From assembly GCA_014529385.2 (NCBI GenBank), contig CM043958.1, positions 150,358,793-150,422,792 of the forward strand: 64,000 nt of DNA. Reading direction: 5' to 3'. Under the pieces are notes generated by a model. That model had not been told where the DNA came from. It searched no databases and worked only from the letters and a program-made list of their open reading frames with translations. This document shows, in pieces, positions 45,419-57,491 of the stretch. The translations under genes and the position numbers were made by a program. The number at the start of each line of letters is the position of its first letter. The stretch's first letter is position 1. This stretch comes from Adiantum capillus-veneris. Taxonomy: Eukaryota > Streptophyta > Polypodiopsida > Polypodiales > Pteridaceae.

Positions 45419-47034
45419 TGATTTTCTCATATTAAATTGATCATTTAATGTGGGAGAATAGATGGGAACAAGGGTTAGAATATAGACCTGTGCTTTCGGG
45501 TCTATCTCAACACTAGGCCAATGGTAAAGTGGCTCAAATGAGAGATGATCTATCAAAAAGAAAGGCTAGCCATTGGAGCTTAAAGACCTTAGGGTTAGCT
45601 TCATTGAAGACCTCCAAAGGTTGGTGTTAAAATTCCTTTGACCTTAGGTGAGCTAGGGTTGTGCTTGAGGTGGGGAACCCGGCCCAAGCTTGAGGTTCTT
45701 GTTGTGCTTGCTGACTAAGATGCTTGAGGTGCTTGTCATGCTTGCGAACTAAGATGCTTGAGGTTCTTGTCGTGCTTGCTGACTAAGATGCTTGAGGTGC
45801 TTGTCGTGCTTTGCCAACTAGGGATCTTGAGGTGCATGTGGGAACACTACCCAAGCTTGAGGTGCTTTGTCGTGCTTGCTGACTAAGGTGCTTGTGTTCC
45901 AAAAGTCAGCAACATCCCTACAAAGGAGGGGGCAATCCCTAAAGCTAGGGGAATGAGAGAGAACACACACGCACACGCGCACGCGCACACACAAGGTAAG
46001 CCCAAGCCTCAAGATGCAGCAAGGACACATGTCAAGCCCCTACCCATGTTTCCCTCAAGGTGTGCCTAAATCCTATTGGATAGCCTCCCAAGGGTCCAAT
46101 GATAATTTAGTTGATTTAATTAATTTATTTTGTATTTATCAAGTCCTCTCTCTCAAAGGGGAAAGGGAGACACTTGTCCCAAGACTACCCTTGTTACTTG
46201 ATATGCCTCTTGCATGTGATTGGCTAGGCCTAGAGGTGTCCAATGAGCTTTAAGCATGAGCTAGAAGGGGGGGTTGACCAAAGCAAGAAGGGGGGTTTCT
46301 TTGGGGGTATACTCTTCCACATACACTCACACACACTCTCATTGTGTGAAGTGCAAAGTGCAAGAGCTCTATCTCCTTCTCCAAGCAACTAGAGAATTTG
46401 AGAGTCTACACCAACACTCTTGGCTATGGAATGCAAATACGAAGAGCCATGCTTCAATGCTTAAGCTTGCCATCTTCTCCATCTTCATTACTATGCTATT
46501 ATGTATGCTAGCAAGAAGAGTGATGATAAGTGAGGAACTACTTATTTCTCCTATGGAATGTTTCTTCTTCCTCTTCCCTACCCTCATTCCCTGCTAGCTC
46601 TCTCCACCTCCGAAGGTGTTTGAGGCCTTGGGACTGAGGCTTGGGATAGTTAATGTTTTTTTACAAAGATTATGTTATGCTCGTGATGCATGAAGCTTTC
46701 CATGTTCATTGCATCACCTAGGTCACAAGGAACACAAAGATTGTATTGTACCAAGTCTCTCTTTATGGGCAAATCTATAATAAAAATGCCTATTGGAGGG
46801 GGGACCGACTCCACATAAATTTGGTCCTCAATTGTTTTCAATTTCTCTATACTCTCTCTCTCTCTCTCTCTCTCTCTCGCAAAAGTATTGTTCATGTCAA
46901 GTTAATTAAGTACTATGTTTATGTTGCTACCATAAACTAAGTTCACCCTTTATGTTCTCAAAGTAATCTCACAGAAATGCTCTCTTTAATTCTCCTTCCG
47001 CTATTATCAAAGTTCATAGGCCATTACCATTACA
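45419..47034 (+). repeat. gypsy 5' LTR (family B)
   Basis: The LTR runs from TGATTTTCTCATATTAAATT to ...ACCATTACA and is followed by a primer-binding site and gag. Its start matches the outer end of the minus-strand LTR at 60183-61517, and internal landmarks (TTGACCAA..AAGA, CCAATAGGA-like, the ACACTCACAC stretch) also correspond, so both belong to one family. It contains a 34-bp tandem array at about 45660-45890, an ACACGC run at 45963-45993 and (CT)n at 46851-46879. No matching 3' LTR is in the window. Confidence 0.65.
45660..45895 (+). repeat. tandem array of about 34-bp units within LTR
   Basis: GACTAAGATGCTTGAGGTGC plus TTGTCGTGCTTGCT repeats about five times with small changes (for example CATGCTTGC, AAGGTGCTTG). 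It occupies the U3 side of the LTR. Confidence 0.8.
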
Positions 47035-47035
47035 T

Positions 47036-47048
47036 TGGTATTAGAGCA
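47036..47048 (+). promoter_or_regulatory. primer-binding site, initiator tRNA-Met type
   Basis: TGGTATTAGAGC directly follows the LTR end; one mismatch to the tRNA-iMet complement. The minus-strand relative has the same TGGTATTAGAGC beside its LTR at about 60170-60181. Confidence 0.75.
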
Positions 47049-47447
47049 TTTGGTTTCTGTTTTTATGCTTAAGAAGAGAGGTCATTAAGTAGCCTATTAA
47101 TGGTTGATTTTGTTAATTATATTAGGGTAAGTGGGACTAGGATCTATTATTGGTTTTGTTGAGCCCACTATGTGGGATATGGTGCACACCTTGTGAGCTT
47201 TGGTCTAATAATGGGGTCTTTTTAGACTTTCCTATGGCTTTACCATTATTGAGCCATAAGAAGTCCAAAAGAAGCTATCCCTTAGCAACTCTGCAATATT
47301 AGACCCACTCCACTACTCTCTATAGTTAACCAATTCGATTAGTGGATAGAGATACTTAAGTGTTGATTTTGAAAGGCTAAGAGGAGTAGCAACTAAGGTT
47401 TTGAATTGCCAAAGAATACACTAAGTAAACACATAAGTTTAATTAGC

Positions 47448-48728
47448 ATGGCTGACAATAACCAAGAGAGTAGAATGAACATTGATAACTTTGAAATTGT
47501 ACATGAAGGTGCTAATGATGATGCCCCCATGTTTGTCAATTATCTTGTTACTAGGTTGCAGCAAGCTATGGGCAACCCTGCTTTGCAAGCCAAAGTTACT
47601 CAAAAACTTCGCGCTTATGGGATTTCCCTTCCTCTCCAAGAGGAGAGAGAGCTTAGGAGGCCTCTTGATGAGACCCCCAAAAAGAAGACTCTCTCCCATA
47701 CGAGAGGAGGAATCCAAAGAACAAGAAAGTAATGAATCCCTACGTTCCTCTGAAGATGTGGCTCCATGAAGACGGCGGTCTAGACGGTCGCCAACTTTTC
47801 CCAAGAGGAAACGGTCAACCCATAGTTCTTCTCCTTGTCACTCTAAAAGAGAGGAGAGGAAACAAAGGAAGAAAAGGGCAAGAAAGAGTTCACCCTCTTC
47901 TCCTTCTTAAAGAGTATCTTTTTTCTCACCTATGATTGCACCTTTGGTGCTACCAAAAAACTTCATCCAACAATGTGATGTGGCCTTTGGAGATGAGGGC
48001 TTCATGGAGTCTTCCAAGCTACGCCATGTAGCTATGCACTTCCAAAAATCGGCTCGTCAGACTTCGTGGCAACGGTGAAGCCCCAAAGACATGGAAAACT
48101 CTACGAGTTTTCATCATGAAGCAATTCCTTGCAAGCGATGCAAAGGACAAAGTGCTTACCGAATGGTGTAGTTTGAAGTTTCTCTCCCATGAGTCTATTC
48201 ACAAATATGTGGACAATTTTTGGGATTTACATCTCAAGGCTACAGTCTTCCAAAAGATAGACTTTGTCAAGCAAAAGCAACAATTTTGTGCAGGATTACT
48301 TGAAGATATGGTCGAGTACGTCAACTCCCAATGGTCTGGTTCTATCACCAAAGTAATCCACAACACCATGGTTGCTTTGCGCATCAATTTCAAACAAGGG
48401 GCTAGACGGAATGTCTAGCCCGTGGAAAATAAAGACAAAAGTGATGCAAAGGGAAAAACCAATGCCCAAAATTCTTCCTAAGGCAATTCCAACAACAACA
48501 ACAATCGGTCCAAGATGAAGGGAGTTTATAAAGGTAAAAACAAACTCTCTCCTGAAGAGCTTGAAGCTTTTTTCAAGGACCATAAATGTTTTAAGTGTGG
48601 GGAGCAAGGACATGGCTATCATTCTTGCCCCAAGGTAAATGCCCGCAATGAGACTCCTAGAGATTCCACCATCAAAGCTCCAAAAGTGGATGCTCATTGC
48701 AAAGGATCTGCCCCAACGTATCTACGAT
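47448..48728 (+). pseudogene. gag: gypsy gag (family B), interrupted after the zinc knuckle
   Basis: Gag would form the virus-like particle shell. The ATG at 47448 opens MADNNQESRMNIDNFEI, shared with MADNSKESKINVDSFDF of the minus relative at 59776. The N-terminus is followed by a Ser/Arg/Lys-rich stretch in shifted frames (47640-47935). The core is at 48000-48418: QQCDVAFGDEGFMESSKLRH and MKQFLASDAKDKVLTEWCSL, then CAGLLEDMVEYVNS. A zinc knuckle CFKCGEQGHGYHSC (CX2CX4HX4C) lies at about 48586-48630. At least three shifts and a stop break it. The reading stops at about 48728 where a direct-repeat-bounded insertion starts. Confidence 0.85.
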
Positions 48729-48729
48729 A

Positions 48730-48974
48730 CCACTTTTTATAAAAATAATTCTCGTAAGATATCGTTTTATTTTGTTTTTACTCCAAGTGATCATTTAAAT
48801 CTGATAGAGAGTAAAAATATTAGTTTTATGTTTAGGTCATCTTAAAAGTATGTTTCTTTTCAAAAACGTTAAAAAGTATGAAAATCTAAAAATAACATAA
48901 AAAGCAAAAAAAGAAAAAATTTCTAAAACTGAACCACGCGGGTTCCCCTCGGCCACTGGAATAAGAAAGCTTGA
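48730..48974 (+). repeat. left member of direct repeat pair
   Basis: CCACTTTTTATAAAAATAAT to ...GAACCACG.GGGTT...AAGAAAGC matches 53199-53431 in the same orientation, with moderate divergence. Confidence 0.75.
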
Positions 48975-51900
48975 CCGTATGAATTCTTAAGTAATATGAA
49001 CAAAACCCCCGACTTTACACTCAATGAAACCAAAATTTAGCTTTGCAATGTGCATCTCATAATCAGGAGCTTTTATTTGCATAAGCGTCTCAAACAACTA
49101 TGGTTATTTCAAAGAGCATTATGGGATCATTGATAGTTGGAAACAATCTTCATTTGCATAGGGCCATCATGTCTTTTATCACCACCTCTAGCAATCGTTC
49201 GTGCTACACCCTCACACTCAAGTTGGCATTATCGCTTACTAGATGGCCAAACTCAAAGCCCGTCATCATTGTCGATGAATGGACTCCATCCATTGTGCTT
49301 TATGCTATGGCAATTTCCAATTTTGATTCTAAAATTACCTGGTCAAAAATCTACGTCGATATTATTACTGGAGGTTTTCGAGTTCGACTCCAGGGATGAA
49401 TTTGGTGCATGGATGAAGTTTGCCTTACTTTTGTAATGTGCTACAAGATACTTTTGTGGGGGAAATTAATGCCTCAAAAGACCACCAAATTTTGAGATGG
49501 ACACCAAACGATACACATTGTGAGAAAGGGCCTTGCAGTAGGCACTGTGCACTTGCGGAATCACCCCACGCTAGTGTGTGCTGATTGCAGAGGGTGTGGC
49601 AATCACCCAAGTCTAGTGGATCTTGTCAGTGTTTTGTTTAGAACTCACATCCAATCGGTGAACATGCAGAGTGGAATGAATAGAGCATTGGATGATGTGC
49701 ATGAGCTCAAACCCTGTTGAACCTTGCAGGCTACTTATATTAAATGATGATGGCCCCATTGTTCATATGAGTGAGCCTACTGGTTGATCATGCATGTTTA
49801 TATCATCCAAGTGTACCTAATCACTATGTTTACCAATTTATTTGCTGCACATCAAATATGATCAATACCTAAAATACCATTTGAGTGTGCCCACATGACA
49901 TATATCAAATGAAGGCTTGCTACTAGATGAAATCCTAAAAATGGCAAGATGCAATGGAGGCTTTCTACCAAATGAAAACCCAACAATGGCAAGATGCTAA
50001 AGATCACGCCAAGGTAGTAAGATTGAAAAAACTTTGAAAGCGAAAAGGAATGCACATCATTAGCTTACTCCAAACATTCAAGACCGAAGCTTCCTCATAG
50101 AATAGCTTTGAAAATATCTAGATGAACAAGCTAAACAACTCAAGAGAATTCATGAAGCAGTACAAGTAATCAAGATCGAGCTAGAAATAATGAAAGTAGA
50201 TTTGCAAGAGGCAAATCTACATAAAACCACTATTGAGGAGCACCAAAAGCTACTCCAAAGCCAAGTACATGCTCTCAAGGAAGCACAATAAAAAGCTCCT
50301 CTACCCAACTCCATCAACACTCTCCTCTACATCTAAAGATGCATTTTCTCAACGAGGAAGTGACTGAGTTGAAGCTCCAATTGGAGCCCCAAAGGTTCCA
50401 AAATGACCCGTGAATGTTAATCTCTTGCCTTATTTACCATTACTCCACGGCCTTGTTATAGTTTCACTAGACTATACTACTACTAAAGCAATGTAGTTCA
50501 CAAGACACGTTGGTCTTCTTGAAAACAACCTATGTTGATTCTTGAGATAAATTGACTTCCTACACAAGCTTTGAGATTGAAGTTCGGTTTGTAAATGTAG
50601 CAACTCCTTGAGATCTTCATACCATCTGACTAAGGCCTTCTAATTCTTAGAATATTTCTCACTGCTCTGCTTTACTCCTTAAGCAAACCTTTAATTTTTG
50701 TACAGTTAGTGTGACCACTATGCACATTCCTCATGTACGCTCCTATACACATAAAACTTCATAAGAGTGGTCTAAATGTTATGGATGGATACATGAAGCT
50801 ATAAAATAGAAAAAACTCTCTAATAACACCCTCACCCCTCTCGCATGACTCTCTACCACTTGCCAATGTGGCTGGCCACACCATGGTAGCCAACTCCCAT
50901 CGTGGTCCCTTCTCCCACATCCCTACCACCTGCATGCAACAATATTTGTTGCTTGAAAAAGATAGCCATAGAACAAAATATGTGACAACCATTGAGCTTG
51001 TGGTAGGGAATAATATGCAAGATAAAGTTATGGCTAGAGCAGGTGAGTACTGTCATGAAATTATTGTTCAAAAGAGAGTATGGGCTATTAGAAGAAATCA
51101 ACCTATTTGGAAGATGACATGTTTGCTAGGTTTAATGCTCACTTGAAGATTGGGATTCCTTAATAGAGTGTAAGCCCACCAGGTAGATTTGAGACTAATC
51201 CACAGGGTTTAGAAGGCCTAACTATCAAAAGAATGGGGCTCAATGAGCCAAGGGAGAATACATATGTTTCAAGAGTAGCAATGGGATCATAGTCTTCCAA
51301 GATAAAACCAATGGGTTTTATTACAATTGCAATTTGGTGAGGGAGTGACCTTACAATCCTCCACCTATGAACCAATTAACACACCAAGATATCCAGTGGA
51401 GCAAAATAATAGTGTTCCAAGATGGAGAAATGCAACGAGTGCTAGGACAACAACCACCTCTTCCTAGTGAATATAGAGTTGCTGTTAGATACCCTCAACC
51501 AGAAAAAATTCAAAAATATCACGCTCTAGTGCTTAGTTTAAAATAGCACTTAACATGGCTGCAAAAATTTTAGTGGCATTTCGACAGCATAGCCATATCC
51601 CAAAAAAAAAAAGATCCAAGAGTCACACCAGCTTCCACAATCAAAGTCATAACCACAATCCATGAGGGATCTTATCCCTTGACCATAAAGCCTATTCCTT
51701 ATTGAGCCGACTCCCACCTTTGGAGTTTGACTTATCCACTACAATCAAACTGAGCCAACACACATGACCCATAAGACATGAAATTTATATGCATAAAACT
51801 ATAGACTAAACATGACTTCAAAATCCCATTTTTACAATGTTTAATCATGCCCTATGACTTCACCTCACCCCCTAGCACATAGAGCTATTTTTTTAACCTA

Positions 51901-53198
51901 GAAGGATAGAAAACATCATACACATGCACATGTGGCATCCATATCCATTGATATCAAACACTTGAAATCAAATCACAAAAACAAACCATAAAACATATGT
52001 GAACCACTTTACAAACTCACGATGCTATATGGTACTCCCCCTTGGGAGCACCCCTGCACGCGTAGGTAACCCCATACAAGGAATGGCTAATAACTCACAC
52101 TCATGAAGTGATATCAATGACCTAAATACATTTATCAACAAGTTTAATCAAGGTTTTGATTTGGTTAAGTGGGTTCGTTCATCCGATGAATCCATATGGT
52201 GGTTCTCCAAGGAGACTGGGGCAAGCTGTATTTTGACCATAACTCTTTCCTCGTGCATAATTTTCACGTGATACACAAAGAGAAAATGTTCTAAATGATA
52301 ATTTTGACCTTTGATTCAAAGGGTTTGAACTGATTCATAGTAGCTTGGGAAATACAATCAAAATAGTGCTCCTACATGACGTGAAATGAAAAGCGCTTTT
52401 TTTGTACCTACGTGACCATAAACACACCGTGTGTATAAATCAGTGTGTTAAACATGATGAAACAAGTATGGAGCATCCTTGTACACTCTAGGAAGTCCAT
52501 ACATGCCCTCGTACAGGAAAAAGCAACTACCAAGAGGGTAGTTACTCAAAAAATGAAGTAGAGAGATGAAAGAGATGATGGCTATGGAGTTTCAATCTTG
52601 CTTGAGAAGTGATTGACAATTTTCTTCTCGATTTGCCTCAAGAGAGCGGTGATGAGAGCTACATTGAGATTTTCACCACAAACTCGTTGAAAGATGCGAC
52701 ACCGTGAAAAGAGAAGAGAAGGTAGTAAGCAAGTAGAGAGAGAAGAGAAGGTAGTAAGCAAGTAGAGAGAGAGTATTCTTCTTCTCCTTCTTCCCGTGAA
52801 GGAGAGAGAAGATATGATGGAGAGCTTGCACCACTTTATATAATACGTATGTATAGCCGTGCGGTAGTAGAAGCAACTGTTTGCACTAAAAATTGAGCAC
52901 TAGAGACTGCTTTTATAGGCACTTGCCAGACTGGAGTGTTGCCCAAGGTGAGACAGAGTGTCCCCTCTTCTGCCAAGATTAGCTGCAAGCTTTTGGGAAA
53001 AGACTCCAGTCTTTTCTAAAAACATGGCTTTTCTTTGGTGGTCAACTCTCCCGACTTTTCTTCAATTTTTGCAGCAGTAAGAATTGATTAATTGGGTAGT
53101 ATCTTGGTAATTAATGTGATTGCGACTATACTATGCTGTTGCACCGTGATGCCCCAACATAATTATGACTCTCCCATATTGTGGGTGTATTTATGGTG
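48975..53198. other. segment between direct repeats, mostly unrecognised
   Basis: About 4.2 kb. A coiled-coil open stretch lies at 50112-50291. Near 51310-51370 a plus frame reads YYNCN...PPPMN, possibly a decayed gag zinc-knuckle region, but I cannot confirm it. A 32-bp tandem duplication (GAGAAGAGAAGGTAGTAAGC...) is at about 52709-52772. If the bracketing repeats are LTRs, this is the gutted interior of a non-autonomous element. Confidence 0.35.
50112..50291 (+). pseudogene. coiled-coil fragment
   Basis: An open stretch of 59 codons without ATG at its start, ending TAA, reads EQAKQLKRIHEAVQVIKIEL and later EEHQKLLQSQVHALKEAQ. Regular hydrophobic spacing and E/K/Q content indicate a coiled coil. 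It is bounded upstream by a stop (50109-50111), so it is either a truncated gene piece or an exon. No family can be named. Confidence 0.35.
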
Positions 53199-53431
53199 CC
53201 ACTTTTTATAAAAATAATCCTTGTAAAAATCTTGTTTCTTTATTATATGGTCATTTTTATACCCGATGATAACAGAATAAATATTTTTATATTTAGATCA
53301 TCCTACAAAGCACGTTGCTTTTTAAAAATGTCAAAAAGCATGAAAAGCTAAAAATAGTGTAGAAAGGAAAAAAAATTCCTAAAATTGAACCACGGGTTTT
53401 CCTTGTCCACCCAAACAAGAAAGCGGACTTG
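53199..53431 (+). repeat. right member of direct repeat pair
   Basis: Partner of 48730-48974. The two share order and most bases of CCACTTTTTATAAAAATAAT, TTTAGATCATC/TTTAGGTCATC, AAAAGCATGAAAAGCTAAAA-like and GAACCACGGGTT. Confidence 0.75.
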
Positions 53432-54490
53432 ATTTTCACTAAAAAGCACCAAAAATCATGAAAAGCTAACTTCTAGTATGGGGCAGTTAGCTAATGGTTG
53501 AGTGTGAAGTGGTTGTGTAGGGTTAGATTTAATGTGAATGTATACATTTTTGCAATAGATTACGTCTATAATGTATTGTTTTGAATAAAATTTTCTAAAA
53601 TTGGCACTTTATGTTTATTAGAAGTATTTTGATTGTGTATCTCCCCGGGGGATTCACTCTATATACAAAATGGGACGCAACCTGCAAGCGAACAACTTTG
53701 ATAAAACCCCTATATACGACTCATATTAGGGAATATGATCCCCCTTTCTATACTTATACGATAAACAACGAGAAAACTATCATACCCCTATCTTACATAT
53801 AAAATGTATGTCTCACATTATCTACATGAGTAAAACTAGTCAAAGTGACTTTAGCATAGTGATTGGAAACGTACAAAGGAACGACTTCTGTTGATAACTA
53901 GATGTATCCTCAATGTATCTTAGATTGACTTTCAAACTATGTGCCCGTTTAGTCTGCACTCTAGCTACTCGTCCAATTTGGACCCATCTAAATTACTCAA
54001 AAAACATGGTTCTAAAGTTGTGTTAGATTCTCCGTGTAAATTTACATCTATACAAGATCTTTATAGCTTTCATCCCTCAATAAATGAACTATAATCACAA
54101 AACAAGCAATTGATACAAAGCAATGTTAGTTCTTGCATGTATATTTGTTGTTATTGACTCACAAGTTTGAGGGAAGACTCTTTTGGGAAGCCATGATTTG
54201 AAACACAAATACTTCTCTCAAACCCCCCCCCCCCCCCCCCCCCCCAAATATGAATCCCCCTCCCTTAATTTTAAGCTTGGGAGATAAATTATCGGGGGCC
54301 TGCCCCTAACTTGTATGCTTATTTAGCTTGTAAAAACCCCCCTCCCCTGCACTTACGTGGTGTAGTAAGTTTTCCATGGTGAATCCCCCGGGTGTATATT
54401 TAAGATAACTCTTGGAGTACTTGAGAGTGAGAGTGAGAGAGAGAGAGTTGGAAAGAGATAACAACCCTTTAAATTAAATAAGATCTCTTT
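53432..54490. other. no gene recognised; includes a 23-nt C run
   Basis: A 63-codon frame at 53611-53802 has no recognisable motif. A homopolymer of 23 C lies at 54223-54245 and a short GA run at 54429-54447. Confidence 0.4.
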
Positions 54491-54491
54491 C

Positions 54492-54830
54492 TTAGGTAAT
54501 AGTATTTGTTAGAAGAAGAAGGATTTCCAAAAAAACATTGTATCCATTTGGAGTAATTGATATAAATTTCTTAATATAAAGTGTTTCTAAGTGATTTGCT
54601 TTGTCCTTTATTGTTGTTGAATCTATAATTTTGATCATGAACTTTTTGTTGAATGGCTTGTATCTATTAATGTCAGCTATCATCAATTTCGTGGGTTGTT
54701 TTTTATGTTGTAAAATCCTTCTTTTTAGATTATTCATTTGTCCAATATATATTTTTGTATTTATTATACATTGTAATTCATAAATAAAAATCCTATTTTT
54801 ATTTTTTGGAGTGGCCAATTTTCTGGGAGA
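54492..54830 (-). pseudogene. GIY-YIG endonuclease-like domain
   Basis: The minus frame has IFIYELQCIINTKIYIGQMN, then LKRRILQHK, a Glu in HLETLYIKKF and a closing TPNGYNVF. These match the GIY-YIG nuclease fold: the GIY strand (here IYE), YIG, Arg in the R..H helix, catalytic Glu and the NGYN end common in stand-alone GIY-YIG enzymes of phage and large DNA viruses and in some mobile elements. GIY is altered at Gly and Ile-Tyr is shifted, so activity is uncertain. No ATG starts the frame; the open stretch begins after TAA at about 54834, near a possible acceptor (ACAAAG). About 230 bp upstream on the same strand MDIANKGESSLQATSIPI ends at a good donor (CAAG|GTACAA), but the phases of this and the GIY-YIG frame do not match, so I cannot join them. 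Confidence 0.65.
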
Positions 54831-54987
54831 CTTTGTTTTTTAAAAAGAAATATCATTTAGACACTATTAAATTGATTTTGTATGAAATTTTATGAGTTTC
54901 AGTATAAATATATAAGGTATTAAAATGTATTTAAATATTTTAAAATGTAGATTTAATGCAAAATGTGAATTTTTGAAGTAATAATTG

Positions 54988-55063
54988 TACCTTGGCTGGT
55001 GGATGGAATATCTATAGGTATTGAAGTTGCTTGCAAAGATGATTCTCCTTTATTAGCTATATC
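54988..55063 (-). other. possible first exon upstream of the GIY-YIG frame
   Basis: On the minus strand ATG (55063-55061) opens MDIANKGESSLQATSIPIDI and runs to CAAG|GTACAA at 54988/54987, a consensus donor. A direct splice to the acceptor near 54831 would be out of frame with the nuclease. Confidence 0.3.
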
Positions 55064-55268
55064 CATGTCTATAAACAATGTTATGTAATTTTGTTTTTAG
55101 TTTGAAGAATATAATGTTTTATAAATAGAGAAAAAATTATGATTTTATACCATTGCTTTGATTCAAAGCAATGAAAAATTTGCAAGTAGTGCCATATTGT
55201 CTTCATGCAAAGTCCATATCTAGTGATGTTGTAATGCTCTCCAAAGCGATTGGATCTTTTTGTTTTTT

Positions 55269-55492
55269 TATGTTGTATAGTTTCTAGTACTCTTTTAGAA
55301 TGATTGAAGCTAGTCTATTATCAAGAGTTTTCAAAGAGTCTAATGGAATATTGTAGCCAAAATGCAATAAGTTCATAGCATATGTTGTATAGTTTCTAGT
55401 ACTCTTTTAGAATGATTGAAGCTAGTCTATTATCAAGAGTTTTCAAAGAGTCTAATGGAATATTGTAGCCAAAATGCAATAAGTTCATAGCA
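55269..55492. repeat. 112-bp tandem duplication
   Basis: TATGTTGTATAGTTTCTAGT... repeats at 55269 and 55381 with no visible difference over 112 bp. It duplicates the 3' end of the minus-strand exon described next. Confidence 0.95.
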
Positions 55493-56004
55493 TATGTTGA
55501 AATTCCATTGGTGTGTTTATCTAATAAATCTTGAGCTTCGTATCGCTCAAGCATTATATCTTCATTTGGTAAATCTTCTTTGAATATTTTAAGAATTTGT
55601 ATTGTTAGACCTGTAAAGTAATTGTATTTGAATTAATTATATTTAAAACTATGAATAATTTAAGTAAAATTTCTAAACCATAAGTTTATAACGTGAATAA
55701 TATAAATAAATTTTTTAAAACAAAACCTGAATTATTTACCATTTGCAGGGAGTTCTTTAGTAGTATGTGTTTTTTTCCATGTTTGAAACATATTGTCACC
55801 CGCGTCCATATACTTTGTTAGCTCATCATAAGATGACTAACCATAAATGTAATTTATTGGACCACGTCTTGAGATGTTTGCATATTTAAGTTGTTTGATC
55901 CTTAAGAAGAAGTTTTCTCTGTGTTGCCTTTTTTATTTTCGTTGCTCTTCTTGTTCTTTTTCTTGTAGTTCTATTGTTGGTTTTGCTTTGATAGAATTGA
56001 AGAC
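55396..56004 (-). pseudogene. spliced gene fragment, unknown
   Basis: Two minus-strand exons join in phase: 56004-55740, ending GCAAATG|GTAAAT, and 55610-55396, starting after CTTTACAG; the intron is 129 bp. The first exon holds a Glu/Gln/Arg-rich helix (IELQEKEQEEQRK), then QLKYANISRRGPINYIYG and ELTKYMDAGDNMFQTWKK; the second holds IFKEDLPNEDIMLERYEAQD and HFGYNIPLDSLKTLDNRL. A TAA follows QEEQRK and a TAG follows NYIYG, so it is decayed. I recognise no family. It lies upstream of the GIY-YIG frame on the same strand and could belong to the same AT-rich element. Confidence 0.4.
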
Positions 56005-56264
56005 CTAGTATATTAGATAAAACAAATTATACATTTAAGGTTATAAATATTGAAGTATGTGATTAGAGATATAGGCTTACCTCAATATTGTTTAGCTTTA
56101 AATTTGGAAAAGATAAAAATGAATTTATTAATAGTTTCTTTCATATCAATCTAGTAAGAAATTATTGCACCTTAAGTTTGGTATAAAATAATCAAGCATA
56201 CATTACCTTTGTTTTAATCTTTAGAGTATACTTTTGTAAGTCAATGATCTTCATATATATAATG

Positions 56265-57444
56265 TGTAACACTTAACGGCCTAGTAACTTGTGTGTAACG
56301 GAAAATAGCATGAACATAGTGAGCATTTCATTAGAATAGATTTCTAATGAGCATAACAAGAGTGCTTGGGTGGAGAGAGCAACAAAAGTCATAACACCTA
56401 GTTAGATAGGCATGAGCAATACTTCAAAAGAGAGAGAAATTAAGCTATTGACAATAGTTGAGGACCGGATTTACATGGAGCCGGTCCCCCCTCCAAAAGG
56501 CTTTGTATTATAGGTTTCCCCCATCAAGGGAGACATTTTACAATACAATTCTTTGTGTTCCTTCAATAACTAGCTAGTGCAATGAATATGGAAGCTTCAA
56601 GCACTAAGCTGACACTTATAAAACACAACATAATTTCCTCATGGTCTCAGACCCAAGACCTCACACACCTTCAAAGATTGTGAGAGCAAGCGGGGTATGG
56701 AAGTAGATTGAGAGGAAGAAGGAGTAGTCTTACGAGAAAGAAGTATATCTCCTCACTTAATCACTCATAATAGCTTAGCATAGCTTAGAAATTAGCATGG
56801 TAGAGGAGATGAGCATGCATTGAAGTTTGGATCTTGGTTGGATTTGCATCACAAAGCCATGGTGTAGGCCTCCCTTCTCACATGCTTGGAGTAGGTGATG
56901 AGCTTTCCATTAAAGCTTGAGAAGGAGAGAGAGAGTCTTCTTGCCTCCCACATGAGCTAATGTGAGTGTGTGTGGAATAATGCCTTTGAAAAATCAGCCC
57001 CCTCTCTCTTTCTTGGTCGACCTCTCTTGCTAAATCGTCTTGCTGGCACCTCATTGGACCTCTCCAAGCTTAGCCAATAGGATTTAAGAAGCATAAGTGA
57101 TAGCCTTCTAACATGTGTCCTTCTTTCCCCTTTTGTGAGAGCTTTAGGTAATTAATTAATGCAACTAAATTCTCATTGGACCCCTTTGTCTCCTGGCCAA
57201 TAGGAATCAGGCAAGCCATTGGGTTGTTGAATGCTCATTGGACCCGTTGGGAGATTGTCCAATAGTCTTCTAGAGAGATTAATTTTTATTGGTTCTTTTA
57301 TTAAGTTTTTTTAAATGAATTAAACTAGATTTACTCTAGCCTAATTCTCATTGGGCCACCTCCATGGCCATCCAATAGAATTAAAGTGGGCAATTGGCCT
57401 AGGGAGCTGACATGTGTCCCTTATCCCCTTTGTGTAAAGGGAGC

Positions 57445-57491
<47 letters not shown>

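Noticed and set aside
47439-47804. 121-codon minus frame
   Set aside because: Antisense to the gypsy gag at 47448-48728.
53611-53802. 63-codon plus frame considered as organelle DNA
   Set aside because: No motif or synteny supports it; treated as a chance frame.
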